Origin: Maratus speciosus
Taxonomy: Eukaryota; Arthropoda; Arachnida; Araneae; Salticidae
NCBI GenBank assembly: GCA_963932465.1
Contig: OZ010800.1
Span: 92,864,807 to 92,928,806, forward strand
DNA: 64,000 nucleotides
Reading direction: 5' to 3'
Below are positions 33,831 to 45,407 of the stretch, piece by piece. The translations under genes and the position numbers were made by a program. The number at the start of each line of letters is the position of its first letter. The first letter of the stretch is position 1. Below the pieces are notes generated by a model. That model saw only the letters and a program-made list of their open reading frames with translations, had not been told where the DNA came from and did not search any database.

Positions 33831-34601
33831 TGAGAGCTACAAACTAATGGGTATTTGAAACGTATGCTAAAACTCGGCATCTAATTTCTGAAAATCTAAG
33901 GCCCATTTGAAGAAATCCTTTCACAAGAATAATTAGAGATAAGAACTCTAAAACATACTTTAAATTAATCAAAATAGGTGAGAATCATATTTGATTGTCT
34001 CCTGGTTAATGCAGATCCAAATAATAGGTGTATTTTTTTTTTTTTTTACACAGTCTGCTCGTTAAAGATTTCACAGACAAGTACGAGAGATAATCTCTTA
34101 GTGATGTCACATAGGTATTGTATTTTCATCTGAATTATCTTGACAATAGAGACGTAAATGATTATGTCGTCTATTGATTTATTTGCATTCCATATTGATT
34201 TTTTTACATTCATTTAAGGAATTCGTTTTCGACACTCGCGCGCGAGCAACGGATTATAGGAAAAAAAAATAATAAATGGCGGCCGCAGCGTTTTGCTGTT
34301 TCCAACTTTTGTTCAGGAACGTTTCAGATAAGAAAACCAGAATTTCACAGGAAAGAGCTAAATTATTCTGAAAACCTGATAAAAGGCGAAACGTTCCTGG
34401 ATTTTACATGGAAAGTTACCATTTTTTTTTACAGTGCGCGTGAAACACATAACCTTTCTTGGCAGTCGGGTAAAAACAAATTTTGGAAACGAAAGATGTA
34501 TGTAGTTTAGGAAATAACATTAAAACAAACTGCTTTTACTATAACGCATTGTATTATATGTCAGAGATAATCAACGGATATTATGGACATTTTGAATATA
34601 T

Positions 34602-35015
34602 TTAACCCTTTATCTTTCAAATTATGAAAGAACTGTTTAAGAACTATTACTTTTTAAGAACTTTTTAACTTCTAAAGAACTTTTTGGGAATTTTTGAAAC
34701 TATATTAGAAGATTTATGCACTCATTTAATAAATTTAAGAATGATTTTGCCTATTAAAATTAATTAATTAAATTTGTATTAATAGGTATTTTGTGCGATA
34801 CTTATAACTTCACTCAAATCTTTTATATAAAATCTTTTTATTTTATTTTATAGAATTAGGAAATGCGCGAATATAATGCTCTTACAACAGAAATATAGAA
34901 ATAATTCCGAAATGAATGTTTTCACCCACAATCTTTCAAGGTTAAAAAACCTGAAGAGATGCAAATGAAAAATAAATCATCCTTTTAAAAATATTTTTTA
35001 GTCCCCGGGACGGTA
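34602..35015 (-). mobile_element. Family B MITE, inverse partial copy
   Basis: The left edge reads TTAACCCTTTATCTTTCAAA, a family B terminus. The reverse complement of the rest follows copy 1 in order (aaaatatttttaaaaggatga, then cattatat, then aagttataa..gcacaaaat). The other end is lost at ~35015. Confidence 0.6.
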
Positions 35016-35603
35016 TGCTATTTCTTTCTCCCATCTTATTTTGTCTCCAAAAAATAACGTTACCTTACAGACGCTAGCAGTAAGCAAATCAGATGTATTA
35101 TTGTGCGATTAAATGCTCTACAGCATTTTTTAAAACTTCTAAGCATCGTACATTTTCAATGTTTATACCGTCGTATTGGGGAAAAAAGTGCTTTTTAATG
35201 CAATTTGTTTAAAAATTGCATCTCCATTTGTTTTTGAATTATAAATTGTTTTGTAGTTTTTATCGACATTTGATTCATTTTGGGAACTCAAGTACGCCAT
35301 TTCTGTAGAAAGTAAAGAAAAAATTGTTGAAAAATAGCAATTATATCTTCTGGTTGCCATTTTCTCATAAAAATTGAAAAAAAAATTAATTAAAATATTT
35401 TGAGAAAAATATAAATGAAGGATTTATGATAAAACATGGAGCTATTATAAACTATATTTAATTTTAAGAATCTATATTAATGCAAATGACGTCATTTTAC
35501 AGAAAATAAAAGCGTGTGCTTTAAGTCATAAATTTGAAATATGTTTTGCATTAGAGTCCCAATTATCCGAGTCCCGCTTAACCGAGTTATTTCCTTCTGT
35601 TGG
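35016..35603. other. Repeat fragment and pogo-like border
   Basis: ~35100-35340 is a diverged copy of part of the 28613-29961 element (shared 'tgcaatttgttt', 'ttgtagtttttat', 'tctgtagaaagtaa'). 35552-35590 ('cccaattatccgagtcccgc') resembles pogo/Tigger-type termini. Confidence 0.4.
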
Positions 35604-35916
35604 ACTGGTGGCTTCTATTATTATGAAACAGCCATTATGAATGAAGCTTTAGGTGAAGATGAAAGAGCAGTCGTAAAAAGTTAGAACTCTGATTTTCTGG
35701 TCAGAATGGGAAAAAAAATGGCCATAATTTTTTTATTTTTTATTTTATTTTTTTTTTTTATTTATTTATTTATTTTTTTTTAATTATGGCCATATGGCCA
35801 ATTTTTTCTCCCATTCTGACCAGAAAATCAGAGTTCTAACTTTTTACGACTGCTCTTTCATCTTCACCTAACGCTTCATTTATAATGGCTGTTTCACAAT
35901 AATAGAAGCCACCAGT
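35604..35916. repeat. Fold-back element, ~130-bp arms
   Basis: Arms 35604-35730 and 35781-35916 are nearly identical inverse copies (about 95 % by eye), including 'cagtcgtaaaaagttagaac' and 'actggtggcttctattatt'. The ~50-bp loop is T-rich, and the right arm has an extra 8-bp 'ccatatgg' insertion. The arms would form a long hairpin. Confidence 0.8.
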
Positions 35917-36839
35917 TCACGAGAAGGAAATGAAGTAATGGAAATGCCGGGGGCGATACTAAATTCTGAAAAAGCAGAATTCCTGTTCTCTAGTTTTTTT
36001 TTTCAACCAATAATGCATTTGGAATGATATATAGTAGAGTATATATAAGTAATTCCTCCATCAACTTCTTACTTGAAGCATTTTGTCTCTAATGATTTAT
36101 AATCTTTAATCAACTTATAAAATTTATTAAACCATGTACGTTACAATTTTCTTTTAAAATGAAATATTTCCGATTAAATTTTACTAATATGAAATTTGAT
36201 ATTCAAGATAAAATAATAGCGAACATTTTCACCTGTATACCGTAATTATTAACACGGATTAACCCATATTTAACTGAATTTCATATCCGGCTACAAAAGA
36301 TTTCGTCTTCAATATAGTGGTAAAGAATTTCCCGCTAGTCTATTAGAGAAATTAAAGACGCAGATAACGCCACCTCATTAAAGGCGGATAACATAACTTG
36401 TTATATTTTATAAGATTAACAGAGAAAATTTTATGTAATTTGGAGAATATATATATGTAATAATAAAAATTTCGCTTCTTTTCTTAGTAAAACTATTCCA
36501 AATTCTTAATATTTTTCGTTTTTTACCTATCTTTAATAATACCTTAATATATTTTGCCTTTTATTTCATGCATTTAAAGTTGCGTATTCTTTTATTAGTC
36601 TAAAAACCTTAATCCATTCGCCTAATCTTATAAAACGCATTAAATTACTTTTTCATTTTATTCTAAAACTAAATTCTCTTTCTTTCGAATGTTTTAATAT
36701 CATTTATTCTTTGGTGTTCTATACCCACAATTCCATGCGTCCGCCAGCACTATTTGCACTTTAATTCTGACGCCGTATAAAGAGTTCATTATCGACGTCA
36801 TCCTTTCCCATCGAATCGTAATATGTTTTATATACAACT
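35917..36839. other. Intergenic, AT-rich
   Basis: No gene recognised. The 5' end of the following non-LTR element could lie anywhere in ~36700-36840. Confidence 0.35.
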
Positions 36840-37737
36840 TCAGAGAAGAAGATAACAACATTAAAAGAACTAGTAGATAAATTGACTGAGTGGTGTAAGA
36901 AAAAAGATAAGGCAGCACAAAATGAAAGAACAAAATATGCGAATCCTCATACAACAAAAGGCACCGGAAATTGAGGATCGAATGAAAATAATAACAAAAA
37001 ATGATGAAGAACTAGAAGAAAGTATGGCAAAACAATATGCAAAAATAAAAAAAAAACTTAACTGAACAATTAGAAGAGTTAAAAATTAATAAGACACGAG
37101 TTTTCAATGATGATTGCAGAGAACCATTAGATGAAAGTAATGAAGAATACAACCAAATATCTCAATTCAATGAACAATCTATCCAAAAGATGTCAGCTAA
37201 AGAAACACTTGAAATATATAAATCGCTGACCCGAAAGAGAAGATTGAAGGATACATTAGAGGCTAACAAGTACCTGCAATATTTACGGATGAAAATAGAT
37301 GATTCAGTAAATCACATTAACAAATTAAAAGAAGAAATAATACAAAATGCTGCGAATTACAAGACACTACATCAAGTTATATTAGATAAACAACAAAAGA
37401 TTGAAGAACTCCAGAATATAATTGCTCAAAAACAATATGAAATAGATAATCATAAAACCAACGAAACAGCAGAAAATTATAAAATAATGCTGGACGAGAC
37501 GTCAGCCCAAGAACAACGATTGGACGAAAAACTGAAAGAGCTTCGAGAGGTACTAAACTGTAAAGAAGAAGAATTAAAAAATAAAAACAACGTCATACAA
37601 AAATACATACAACAAAGCTCTCTAGATATTGAACCCTCAAATTTTCAAATTTTACTGGAATCAATACAAAGCCTCTCATCACAAATAACAAAAAAAGTTC
37701 AAAAGGTGCCAAATATAACAGAACAACAACAGGATTA
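36840..37737 (+). pseudogene. Non-LTR ORF1, N-terminal coiled-coil part
   Basis: The longest open segment is 37190-37738 (182 codons). It is a lysine/glutamate/glutamine-rich, strongly heptad-like coiled coil with no globular motif, as seen at the start of ORF1 proteins that trimerise and bind element RNA. Further charged coiled-coil sequence is readable upstream to about 36840 in other frames (KELVDKLTEWCKKKDKAA near 36865). The segment ends at the PLE target site; the following gag-like domain is displaced to 45554. Confidence 0.6.
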
Positions 37738-37776
37738 AATTATTTGAAAACAACGTTTAAGCACACAATAAAACAA

Positions 37777-37836
37777 GCAAATTTGATCATACGTTTCGTG
37801 AGTACTAGGACTCACATCCTCAGTGTAAAAACTTTA
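37777..37836 (-). ncRNA. Defective hammerhead (stem III deleted), PLE unit 1 3' end
   Basis: On minus: CTGAGGA, perfect stem II GTGAGT/ACTCAC and GAAA are present. The following stem III is shortened by 6 nt (GAAACGTATGATC instead of GAAACGTATACGTATGATC), which abolishes the hairpin. Likely inactive. Confidence 0.65.
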
Positions 37837-37938
37837 AAAACAATATCCCCCCCACCCCCCCAACTGCATGTACGGTGAAAAAACCCAAATGTCAAAACAT
37901 AATACCAAAAGACCATCAAGTTCTAACAGCCAATGAAA

Positions 37939-40312
37939 TTAATGCGGAAGTGAAGTGTCGTGACACAACAAATCCATCCAGAAAGTTGAGATGTATGGTG
38001 TACTAGATAAATCATTAATCAAGGAGTCTTTAAATTTATGGATATGAATAGCCTCAAAAAAGTCTAAATCCAGAGGAGTAATGCATTTCTTGATAATGGT
38101 AGCTGAGTCAAAATTAAAATTATGTCCCTCCCCCCAGCAATGAGAGGCGATAGAGGATTTCTGCAATTCTTTTTTCTTTACATAGTTTCTGTGTTCATTG
38201 ATTCTGTAACGGGGTTTTCGTTTAGTTTGTCCAATGTAGGACAAACCACATTGGCATTGAATGTTGTAAATGCCCCAATAATTATGTGGAGGAATTTGGT
38301 CCTTAAGTTGCGAAAAAGATAATTTATTAACCGGTTTAAAAACCACATTAAAATCATAATGTTTTAAGATATTAGCCATCTTAAAGCTAATGCTATTATA
38401 AAATGGTAAAATGATAAGGTTGGAAATGGAAACCGCAGTAACAGGAGAATCAAGATTATTAACATATTTATTAAGACTATGAGAAATTAAATTATTGATA
38501 TAAGATAAATTAAAACCTCGATCAATAGCCACAGATGTAATGTAATTTAATTCTGTAATAAGTGAATTATTATCTGAACAAATTAAGTGAGTTCTATTAA
38601 TCAAATAATGAAAAGCCGAAGCTTTTTGGGAGGGGGGGGTGACATGAATTGATTGGGGGGGGGGAGTGTGACAGCAAAAGGTTTACGGTAAACGCAAGTG
38701 TCAAAGGTGTTAGGCTGACGTGTAACCAACACATCCAGAAATGGTAATCTATTATCTATTTCAACTTCATAAGTGAATTGAATGACTGAATCTATTGAGT
38801 TTAAAATCGTTAATATATTGTCAACAGAAAATAGAGAAAGGTCTAAGAGTGCAAAAGAATCGTCTACATATCTACAATAAAATGGGAAGTTGATAAGTTT
38901 AAACATTTTAACCTCAAAGTAATGCATATATAAATCTGCTAAAAAAGGGCTAAGGGGATTACCCATTGCTAAACCTTCCGTCATAGAATAATATTGATTA
39001 GAAATTTGAAATGATTTTGTTTTAAACAAGTACTGAATAACTCAATGATGTGGTTGATTTCATAGTCTGTGTAATGAAATTCTTTTAATCTAGTAGTGAG
39101 ACATTGTAGTGCAGCTTGAACTGGAACATGGGTGAACAGAGAAGTAACATCAAATGAAACCATGCGTAAAGAGGGGGAGGGGGTGAAGTTTTTAATCCGA
39201 TTAACAAAAGAACTAGAATTCTTAATAGTGTAAATATTAGAACTTGACAGGAATGAAAAACGTTTCACTAAATATTTAGCAAGAGGGTATGAAGCAGAAG
39301 CGATATTGGATACGATAGGCCGGAGGGGAACACCAATTTTATGAACTTTAGGCAGAGGGTAAAAGCGACTGCAGTTAGCAATAGACGGAATTAATGACAT
39401 TTTAATACTGTCATCAATACAGGGAGAGGTTTTTATAAGTTTTCTGGTGCTTGTTAAATCACTGTCAGAAGGATCCCGATTTAATTTAATGTATGGGCCG
39501 GATTGTAAAAGATTTTGCACTTTATCCAAATAAGCTGTTTTATCCTGTACCACTATTTGACCTCCCTTATCAGCTTTAGAGATAACAATGTCATCATTAG
39601 ATTTTACAGAGGATAAAGCTTCTTTAAGATCCTTTGTTATGTTTGGTTTGAAATTCTTAGAATTGTGATCAACTGTGTTTTTAATGAGAACCCTTATGGA
39701 ATCCTTTTGAGAACTAGATAGTCTGCTAAATTTGAAACTTCTTTCAACTGGAGCAATAAGATTAGGTAAATCTGGACCTTTGCTAAAAGAAAAATTATAA
39801 TTAAGTTTGAGAGATTTCTCCTGTGTAGGTGACAGTTGTGAAGTTGAAAGGTTTACAATAGCATTATTATTCACCTCTGAAAGCCAAGGATGATGTGTAG
39901 CAGTAAGAGGGAGTAAATTGGAAAGTTTTTTTACTAACGAAAGTTTATGAAAAGCAGAGAACTTGACAGACCGGTACCATGATAACCGATCAAGTGTGTC
40001 AAAATTTGACACTGAGTTTCCAAGATAAAGATGTAAATGAAAAAGTTCTTTTTCAATAAAAGCGAGCTTACTACGAGTATCCTGAATAAAGGCGCGAAGT
40101 AACACTAACTTGCAAGTGTGTAAAGATTTCGAAAGACGTTTAGTTAATTGAAGTTTAAAACCCAAGCGAATAAAACCACGAACAACACCACGACGTTTAC
40201 AACTACATAAAAAGTTCAAATGATTTAAAACTTTTTCACGTCTTAATCTAAGTTTGTAAAAACGATTAAGATCAGACATGATAAAAAACCCCAAATAGGT
40301 CCGTTGCAACAA
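37939..40312 (-). pseudogene. PLE unit 1: RT and GIY-YIG endonuclease (minus)
   Basis: Read from 40278 (MSDLNRFYKL) downwards. N-terminal PLE domain; RT with LPKVHKIGVPLRPIVS, SFDVTSLFTHVPV, GLAMGNPLSPFLADLYM and catalytic YVDD (38870-38859); LPFLDVLVTR; then GIY-YIG with WGIYNIQCQCG, SYIGQTKRK, R-x-R-I-x-E-H and HCWGEGHNF, followed by the C-terminus ending at 37939. Three open pieces: 40312-38981, 39029-38601 and 38604-37939. Frameshifts: a 1-base loss near 39012 (aaaatcatt versus aaaattcatt in the plus copies) and the C/G homopolymer region 38630-38665. It has the fewest lesions of the full units; all catalytic motifs remain. Confidence 0.9.
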
Positions 40313-40344
40313 AATATAATAAGTACAGAACTTGTGTGAAAATA

Positions 40345-40767
40345 TAAATTATTTGAAAACAACGTTTAAACACACAATAAAACAAGCAAATTTGATCATA
40401 CGTATACGTTTCGTGAGTACTAGGACTGACATCCTCAGTGTAAAAACTTTAAAAACTTTAAAAACAATACCCCCCCCCAACTGTATGTACGGTGAAAAAA
40501 CCCAAATGTCAAAACATAATACCAAAAGACCATCAAGTTCTAACAGCCAATGAAATTAATGCGGAAGTGAAGTGTCGTGACACAACAAATCCATCCAGAA
40601 AGTTGAGATGTATGGTGTACTAGATAAATCATTAACCAAGGAGTCTTTAAATTTATGGATATGAATAGCCTCAAAAAAGTCTAAATCCAGAGGAGTAATG
40701 CATTTCTTGATAATGGTACCTGAGTCAAAATTAAAATTATGTCCCTCCCCCTAGCAATGAGAGGCGA
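40345..40767 (-). mobile_element. PLE unit 2: 3' fragment (minus)
   Basis: Corresponds to the last ~60 codons of GIY-YIG plus the 3' UTR and ribozyme of unit 1, head-to-tail with it on minus. It stops abruptly within 'atgagaggcga' at 40767, where plus-oriented PLE sequence begins. The HHR in it has a stem II mismatch. Confidence 0.8.
40387..40450 (-). ncRNA. Hammerhead ribozyme, stem II mutated (PLE unit 2/1 boundary)
   Basis: On minus: core CTGAGGA, stem II GTCAGT/ACTCAC with a C-C mismatch in the third pair, GAAA, stem III ACG-TATA-CGT, A. Predicted cleavage falls between 40399 and 40398. Probably weakened. Confidence 0.65.
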
Positions 40768-42680
40768 TTCAACTTCACAACTGTCATCTACACAGGAGAA
40801 AGCTCCCAAACTTAATTATAATTTTTCTTTTAGCAAAAGTCCAGATTTAACTAATCTTATTGCTCCAGTTGAAAGAAGTTTCCAATTTAGCAGATTATCT
40901 AGTTATCAAAAGGATTCCATTAGGGTTCTCATTAAAAACACAGTTGACCACAATTCTAAGAATTTCAAACCAAACATATCAAAGGATCTTAAAGAAGCTT
41001 TATCCTCTGTAAAATCTAATGATGACATTGTTATCTCTAAAGCTGAAAAGGGAGGTCAAATAGTGGTACAGGATAAAACAGCTTATCTGGATAAAGTGCA
41101 AAATCTTTTACAATCCGGACCATACATTAAATTAAATCGGGATCCTTCTGACAGTGATTTAACAAGTACCAGAAAACTTATAAAAACCTCTCCCTGTATT
41201 GATGACAGTATTAAAATGTCATTAATTCCGTCTATTGCTAACTGCAGTCGCTTTTACGCTCTGCCTAAAGTTTATAAAATTGGTGTTCCCCTCCGGCCTA
41301 TCGTATCCAAAATCGGTTCTGCTTCATACCCTCTTGCTAAATATTTAGTGAAACGTTTTTCATTCCTGTCAAGTTCTAATATTTACACTATTAAGAATTC
41401 TAGTTCTTTTGTTAATCGGATTAAAAACTTCACCCCCTCCCCCTCTTTACGCATGGTTCCATTTGATGTTACTTCTCTGTTCACCCATGTTCCAGTTCAA
41501 GGTGCACTACAAAGTCTCACTACTAGATTAAAAGAATTTCATTACACAGATTATGAAATCAACCACATTATTGAGTTATTCAGTACTTGTTTAAAACAAA
41601 ATTCATTTCAAATTTCTAATCAATATTATTCTATGACGGATGGTTTAGCAATGAGTAATCCCCTTAGCACTTTTTTAGCAGATTTATATATGCATTACTT
41701 TGAGGTTAAAATGTTTAACCTTATCAACTTCCCATTTTATTGTAGATATGTAGACGATTCTTTTGCACTCTTGGACCTTTCTCTATTTTCTGTTGACAAT
41801 ATATTAACGATTTTAAACTCAATAGATTCAGTCATTCAATTCTCTTATGAAGTTGAAATATATTATAGATTGCCATTTCTGGATGTGTTGGTTACACGTC
41901 AGCCTAGCACCTTTGACACTTGCGTTTACCGTAAACCTTTTGCTGTCACACTCCCCCCCCCCCATTTCAATTCATGTCAACCCCCTTCCCAAAAAGCTTC
42001 GGCTTTTCATTATTTGATTAATAGAACTCACTTAATTTGTTCAGATAATAATTCACTTATTACAGAATTAAATTACATTAGATCTGTGGCTATTGATCGA
42101 GGTTTTAGTTTATCTTATATCAATAATTTAATTTATCATAGTCTTAATAAATATGTTAATAATCTTGATTCTCCTGTTACTGCGGTTTCCATTTCCAACC
42201 TTATCATTTTACCATTTTATAATATCATTAGCTTTAAGATGGCTAATATCTTAAAACATTATGATTTTAATGTGTTTTTTTAAACCGGTTAATAAATTAT
42301 CTTTTTCGCAACTTAAGGACCAAATTCCTCCACATAATTATTGGGGCATTTACAACATTCAATGCGAATGTGGTTTGTCCTACATTGGACAAACTAAACG
42401 AAAACTCCGTTACAGAATCAATGAACACAGAAACTATGTAAAGAAAAAAGAATTACAGAAATCCTCTATCGCCTCTCATTGCTGGGGGGAGGGACATAAT
42501 TTTAATTTTGACTCAGCTACCATTATCAAGAAATGCATTACTCCTCTGGATTTAGACTTTTTTAAGGCTATTCATATCCATAAATTTAAAGACTCCTTGG
42601 TTAATGATTTATATAGTACACCATACATCTCAACTTTCTGGATGGATTTGTTGTGTCACGACACTTCACTTCCGCATTAA
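40768..42680 (+). pseudogene. PLE unit 3: 5'-truncated RT and GIY-YIG (plus)
   Basis: PLE coding sequence starts mid N-terminal domain at 40768 (STSQLSSTQEKA) and is open to 42283, apparently extended upstream to an ATG at 40739 within antisense unit 2. RT blocks: LPKVYKIGVPLRPIVS (H to Y relative to the other units), PFDVTSLF (~residue 240), GLAMSNPLS, YVDD (residues 337-340, 41747-41758) and LPFLDVLV. A T-run expansion near 42275 shifts the frame; the GIY-YIG part continues at 42261-42680 with YNIQCECG, SYIGQTKRK, EHRN and HCWGEGH. Only one frameshift separates RT from the nuclease, but the 5' end is missing. Confidence 0.9.
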
Positions 42681-42778
42681 TTTCATTGGCTGTTAGAACT
42701 TGATGGTCTTTTGGTATTATGTTTTGACATTTGGGTTTTTTCACCGTACATGCAGTTGGGGGGGGGGATATTGTTTTT

Positions 42779-42842
42779 AAAGTTTTTACACTGAGGATGT
42801 GAGTTCTAGTACTCACGAAACGTATACGTATGATCAAATTTG
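42779..42842 (+). ncRNA. Hammerhead ribozyme (PLE units 3/4 boundary)
   Basis: Type I hammerhead core: CTGAGGA (42791-42797), stem II GTGAGT/ACTCAC, GAAA (42817-42820), and a 3-bp stem III ACG-TATA-CGT, then A as position 17. Predicted self-cleavage is between 42830 and 42831 (GUA/U). Stem I pairs in two parts around a 3x3 internal loop (ACA/UGA side, then UUU/AAA), as expected for the loop I-loop II contact. PLEs are an established host of such ribozymes. Confidence 0.8.
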
Positions 42843-42883
42843 CTTGTTTTATTGTGTGTTTAAACGTTGTTTTCAAATAATTT

Positions 42884-45290
42884 ATGTTTTCACACAAGTT
42901 CTGTACTTATTATATTTTGTTGCAACGGACCTATTTGGGGGTTTTTATCATGTCTGATCTTAATCGTTTTTACAAACTTAGATTAAGACGTGAAAAAGTT
43001 TTAAAACATTTGAACTTTTTATGTAGTTGTAAACGTCGTGGTGTTGTTCCTGGTTTTATTCGCTTGGGTTTTAAACTTCAATTAACTAAAAGTCTTTCGA
43101 AATCTTTACACACTTGCAAGTTAGTGTTACTTCGCGCCTTTATTCAGGATACTCGTAGTAAGCTCGCTTTTATTGAAAAAGAACTTTTTCATTTACATGT
43201 TTCTCTTGGAAACTCAGTGTCAAATTTTGACACACTTGATCGGTTATCATGGTACCGGTCTGTCAAGTTCTCTGCTTTTCATAAATTTTCGTTAGTAAAA
43301 AAACTTTCAAATTTACTCCCTCTTACTGCTACACCTCCTCCTTGGCTTCCAGAGGTGAATAATAATGCTATTATAAACCTTTCAACTTCACAACTGTCAT
43401 CTACACAGGAGAAAGCTCTCAAACTTAATTATAATTTTTCTTTTAGCAAAGGTCCAGATTTACCTAATCTTATTGCTCCAGTTGAAAGAAGTTTCAAATT
43501 TAGCAGATTATCTAGTTCTCAAAAGTATTCCATTAGGGTTCTCATTAAAAACACTGTTGACCACAATTCTAAGAATTTCAAACCAAACATAACAAAGGAT
43601 CTTAAAGAAGCTTTATCCTCTGTAAAATCTAATGATGACATTGTTATCTCTAAAGCTGATGAGGGAGGTCATTTGACCACTATTTAGTGGTACAGGATAA
43701 AACAGCTTATATGGATAAAGTGCAAAATCTTTTACAATCCGGCCCATACATTAAATTAAATCGGGATCCTTCTGACAGTGATTTAACAAGTACCAGAAAA
43801 CTTATAAAAACCTCTCCCTGTATTGATGACAGTATTAAAATGTCATTAATTCCGTCTATTGCTAACTGCAGTCGCTTTTACGCTCTGCCTAAAGTTCATA
43901 AAATTGGTGTTCCCCTCCGGCCTATCGTATCCAAAATCGGTTCTGCTTCATACCCTCTTGCTAAATATTTAGTGAAACGTTTTTCATTCCTGTCAAGTTC
44001 TAATATTTACACTATTAAGAATTCTAGTTCTTTTGTTAATCGGATTAAAAACTTCACCCCCTCCCCCTCTTTACGCATGGTTCCATTTGATGTTACTTCT
44101 CTGTTCACCCATGTTCCAGTTCAAGGTGCACTACAAAGTCTCACTACTAGATTAAAAGAATTTCATTACGCAGATTATGAAATCAACCACATTATTGAGT
44201 TATTCAGTACTTGTTTAAAACAAAATTCATTTCAAATTTCTAATCAATATTATTCTATGACGGATGGTTTAGCAATGAGTAATCCCCTTAGCCCTTTTTT
44301 AGCAGATTTATATATGCATTACTTTGAGGTTAAAATGTTTAACCTTATCAACTTCCCATTTTATTGTAGATATGTAGACGATTCTTTTGCACTCTTGGAC
44401 CTTTCTCTATTTTCTGTTGACAATATATTAACGATTTTAAACTCAATAGATTCAGTCATTCAATTCACTTATGAAGTTGAAATAGATAATAGATTGCCAT
44501 TTCTGGATGTGTTGGTTACACGTCAGCCTAACACCTTTGACACTTGCGTTTACCGTAAACCTTTTGCTGTCACACTCCCCCCCATGTTAATTCATGTCAC
44601 CCCCCTTCCCAAAAAAGCTTCGGCTTTTCATTATTTGATTAATGGAGCTCACTTAATTTGTTCAGATAATAATTCACTTATTACAGAATTAAATTACATT
44701 AGATCTGTGGCTATTGATCGAGGTTTTAGTTTATCTTATATCAATAATTTAATTTCTCATAGTCTTAATAAATATGTTAATAATCTTGATTCTCCTGTTA
44801 CTGCGGTTTCCATTTCCAACCTTATCATTTTACCATTTTATAATAGCATTAGCTTTAAGATGGCTAATATCTTAAAACATTATGATTTTAATGTGGTTTT
44901 TAGACCGGTTAATAAATTATATTTTTCGCAACTTAAGGACCAAATTCCTTCACATAATTATTGGGGCATTTACAACATTTAATGCCAATGTGGTTTGTCC
45001 TACATTGGACAAACTAAACGAAAACTCCGTTACAGAATCAATGAACACAGAAACTATGTAAAGAAAAAAGAATTACAGAAATCCTCTATCGCCTCTCATT
45101 GCTGGGGGGAGGGACATAATTTTAATTTTGACTCAGCTACCATTATCAAGAAATGCATTACTCCACTGGATTTAGAATTTTGAGGCTATTCATATCCATA
45201 AATTTAAAGACTCCTTGGTTAATGATTTATCTAGTACACCATAATCTCAACTTTCTGGATGGATTTGTTGTGTCACGACATTTCACTTCC
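42884..45290 (+). pseudogene. PLE unit 4: full-length RT and GIY-YIG (plus)
   Basis: The probable start is MSDLNRFYKL at 42950, preceded by an in-frame ATG at 42884. Open to 43687, then 43687-44982, then 44995-45183. Lesions: an 11-bp net insertion at ~43673-43685 replacing 'ggtcaaatagtgg' with a self-complementary stretch; a CAA-to-TAA change at 44980-44982 just before the CQCG of the nuclease; and a deletion near 45180 (DLEF) that shifts the C-terminus. RT motifs: LPKVHKIGVPLRPIVS, PFDVTSLF, GLAMSNPLSPFL, YVDD (44371-44382), LPFLDVLVTR. GIY-YIG motifs as in the other units. Confidence 0.9.
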
Positions 45291-45407
45291 GCATTAATTT
45301 CATTGGCTGTTAGAACTTGATGGTCTTTTGGTATTATGTTTTGACATTTGGGTTTTTTCACCGTACATGCAGTTGGGGGGGGGGGGGATATTGTTTTTAA
45401 AGTTTTT

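Larger units (their letters stand above)
32921..34437. mobile_element. Non-autonomous transposon inserted in family A copy 2
   Basis: ~1.5 kb. Termini GCACTGTAAAAAAAA and inverse TTTTTTTTTACAGTGC. The subterminal 'aacgttcctgg' is also present at both ends in inverted orientation (32942 and 34391). Compared with the empty copy at 28172, the target is either undisturbed or a 2-bp CG duplication, depending on where the end is drawn. It carries a tRNA-like sequence and a second tRNA-like stretch. No transposase gene. Confidence 0.75.
32410..34475. repeat. Family A repeat, copy 2, interrupted
   Basis: 32410-32920 and 34438-34475 form one family A copy, split by the element at 32921-34437 within 'cagatac/gcgt(g/c)aaacacataac'. 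Confidence 0.8.

Noticed and set aside
40332..40553. Short ORFs in the PLE UTR antisense (also 42601-42897, 45227-45526)
   Set aside because: All are the antisense of the same PLE 3' UTR/ribozyme region; they recur because the UTR recurs.
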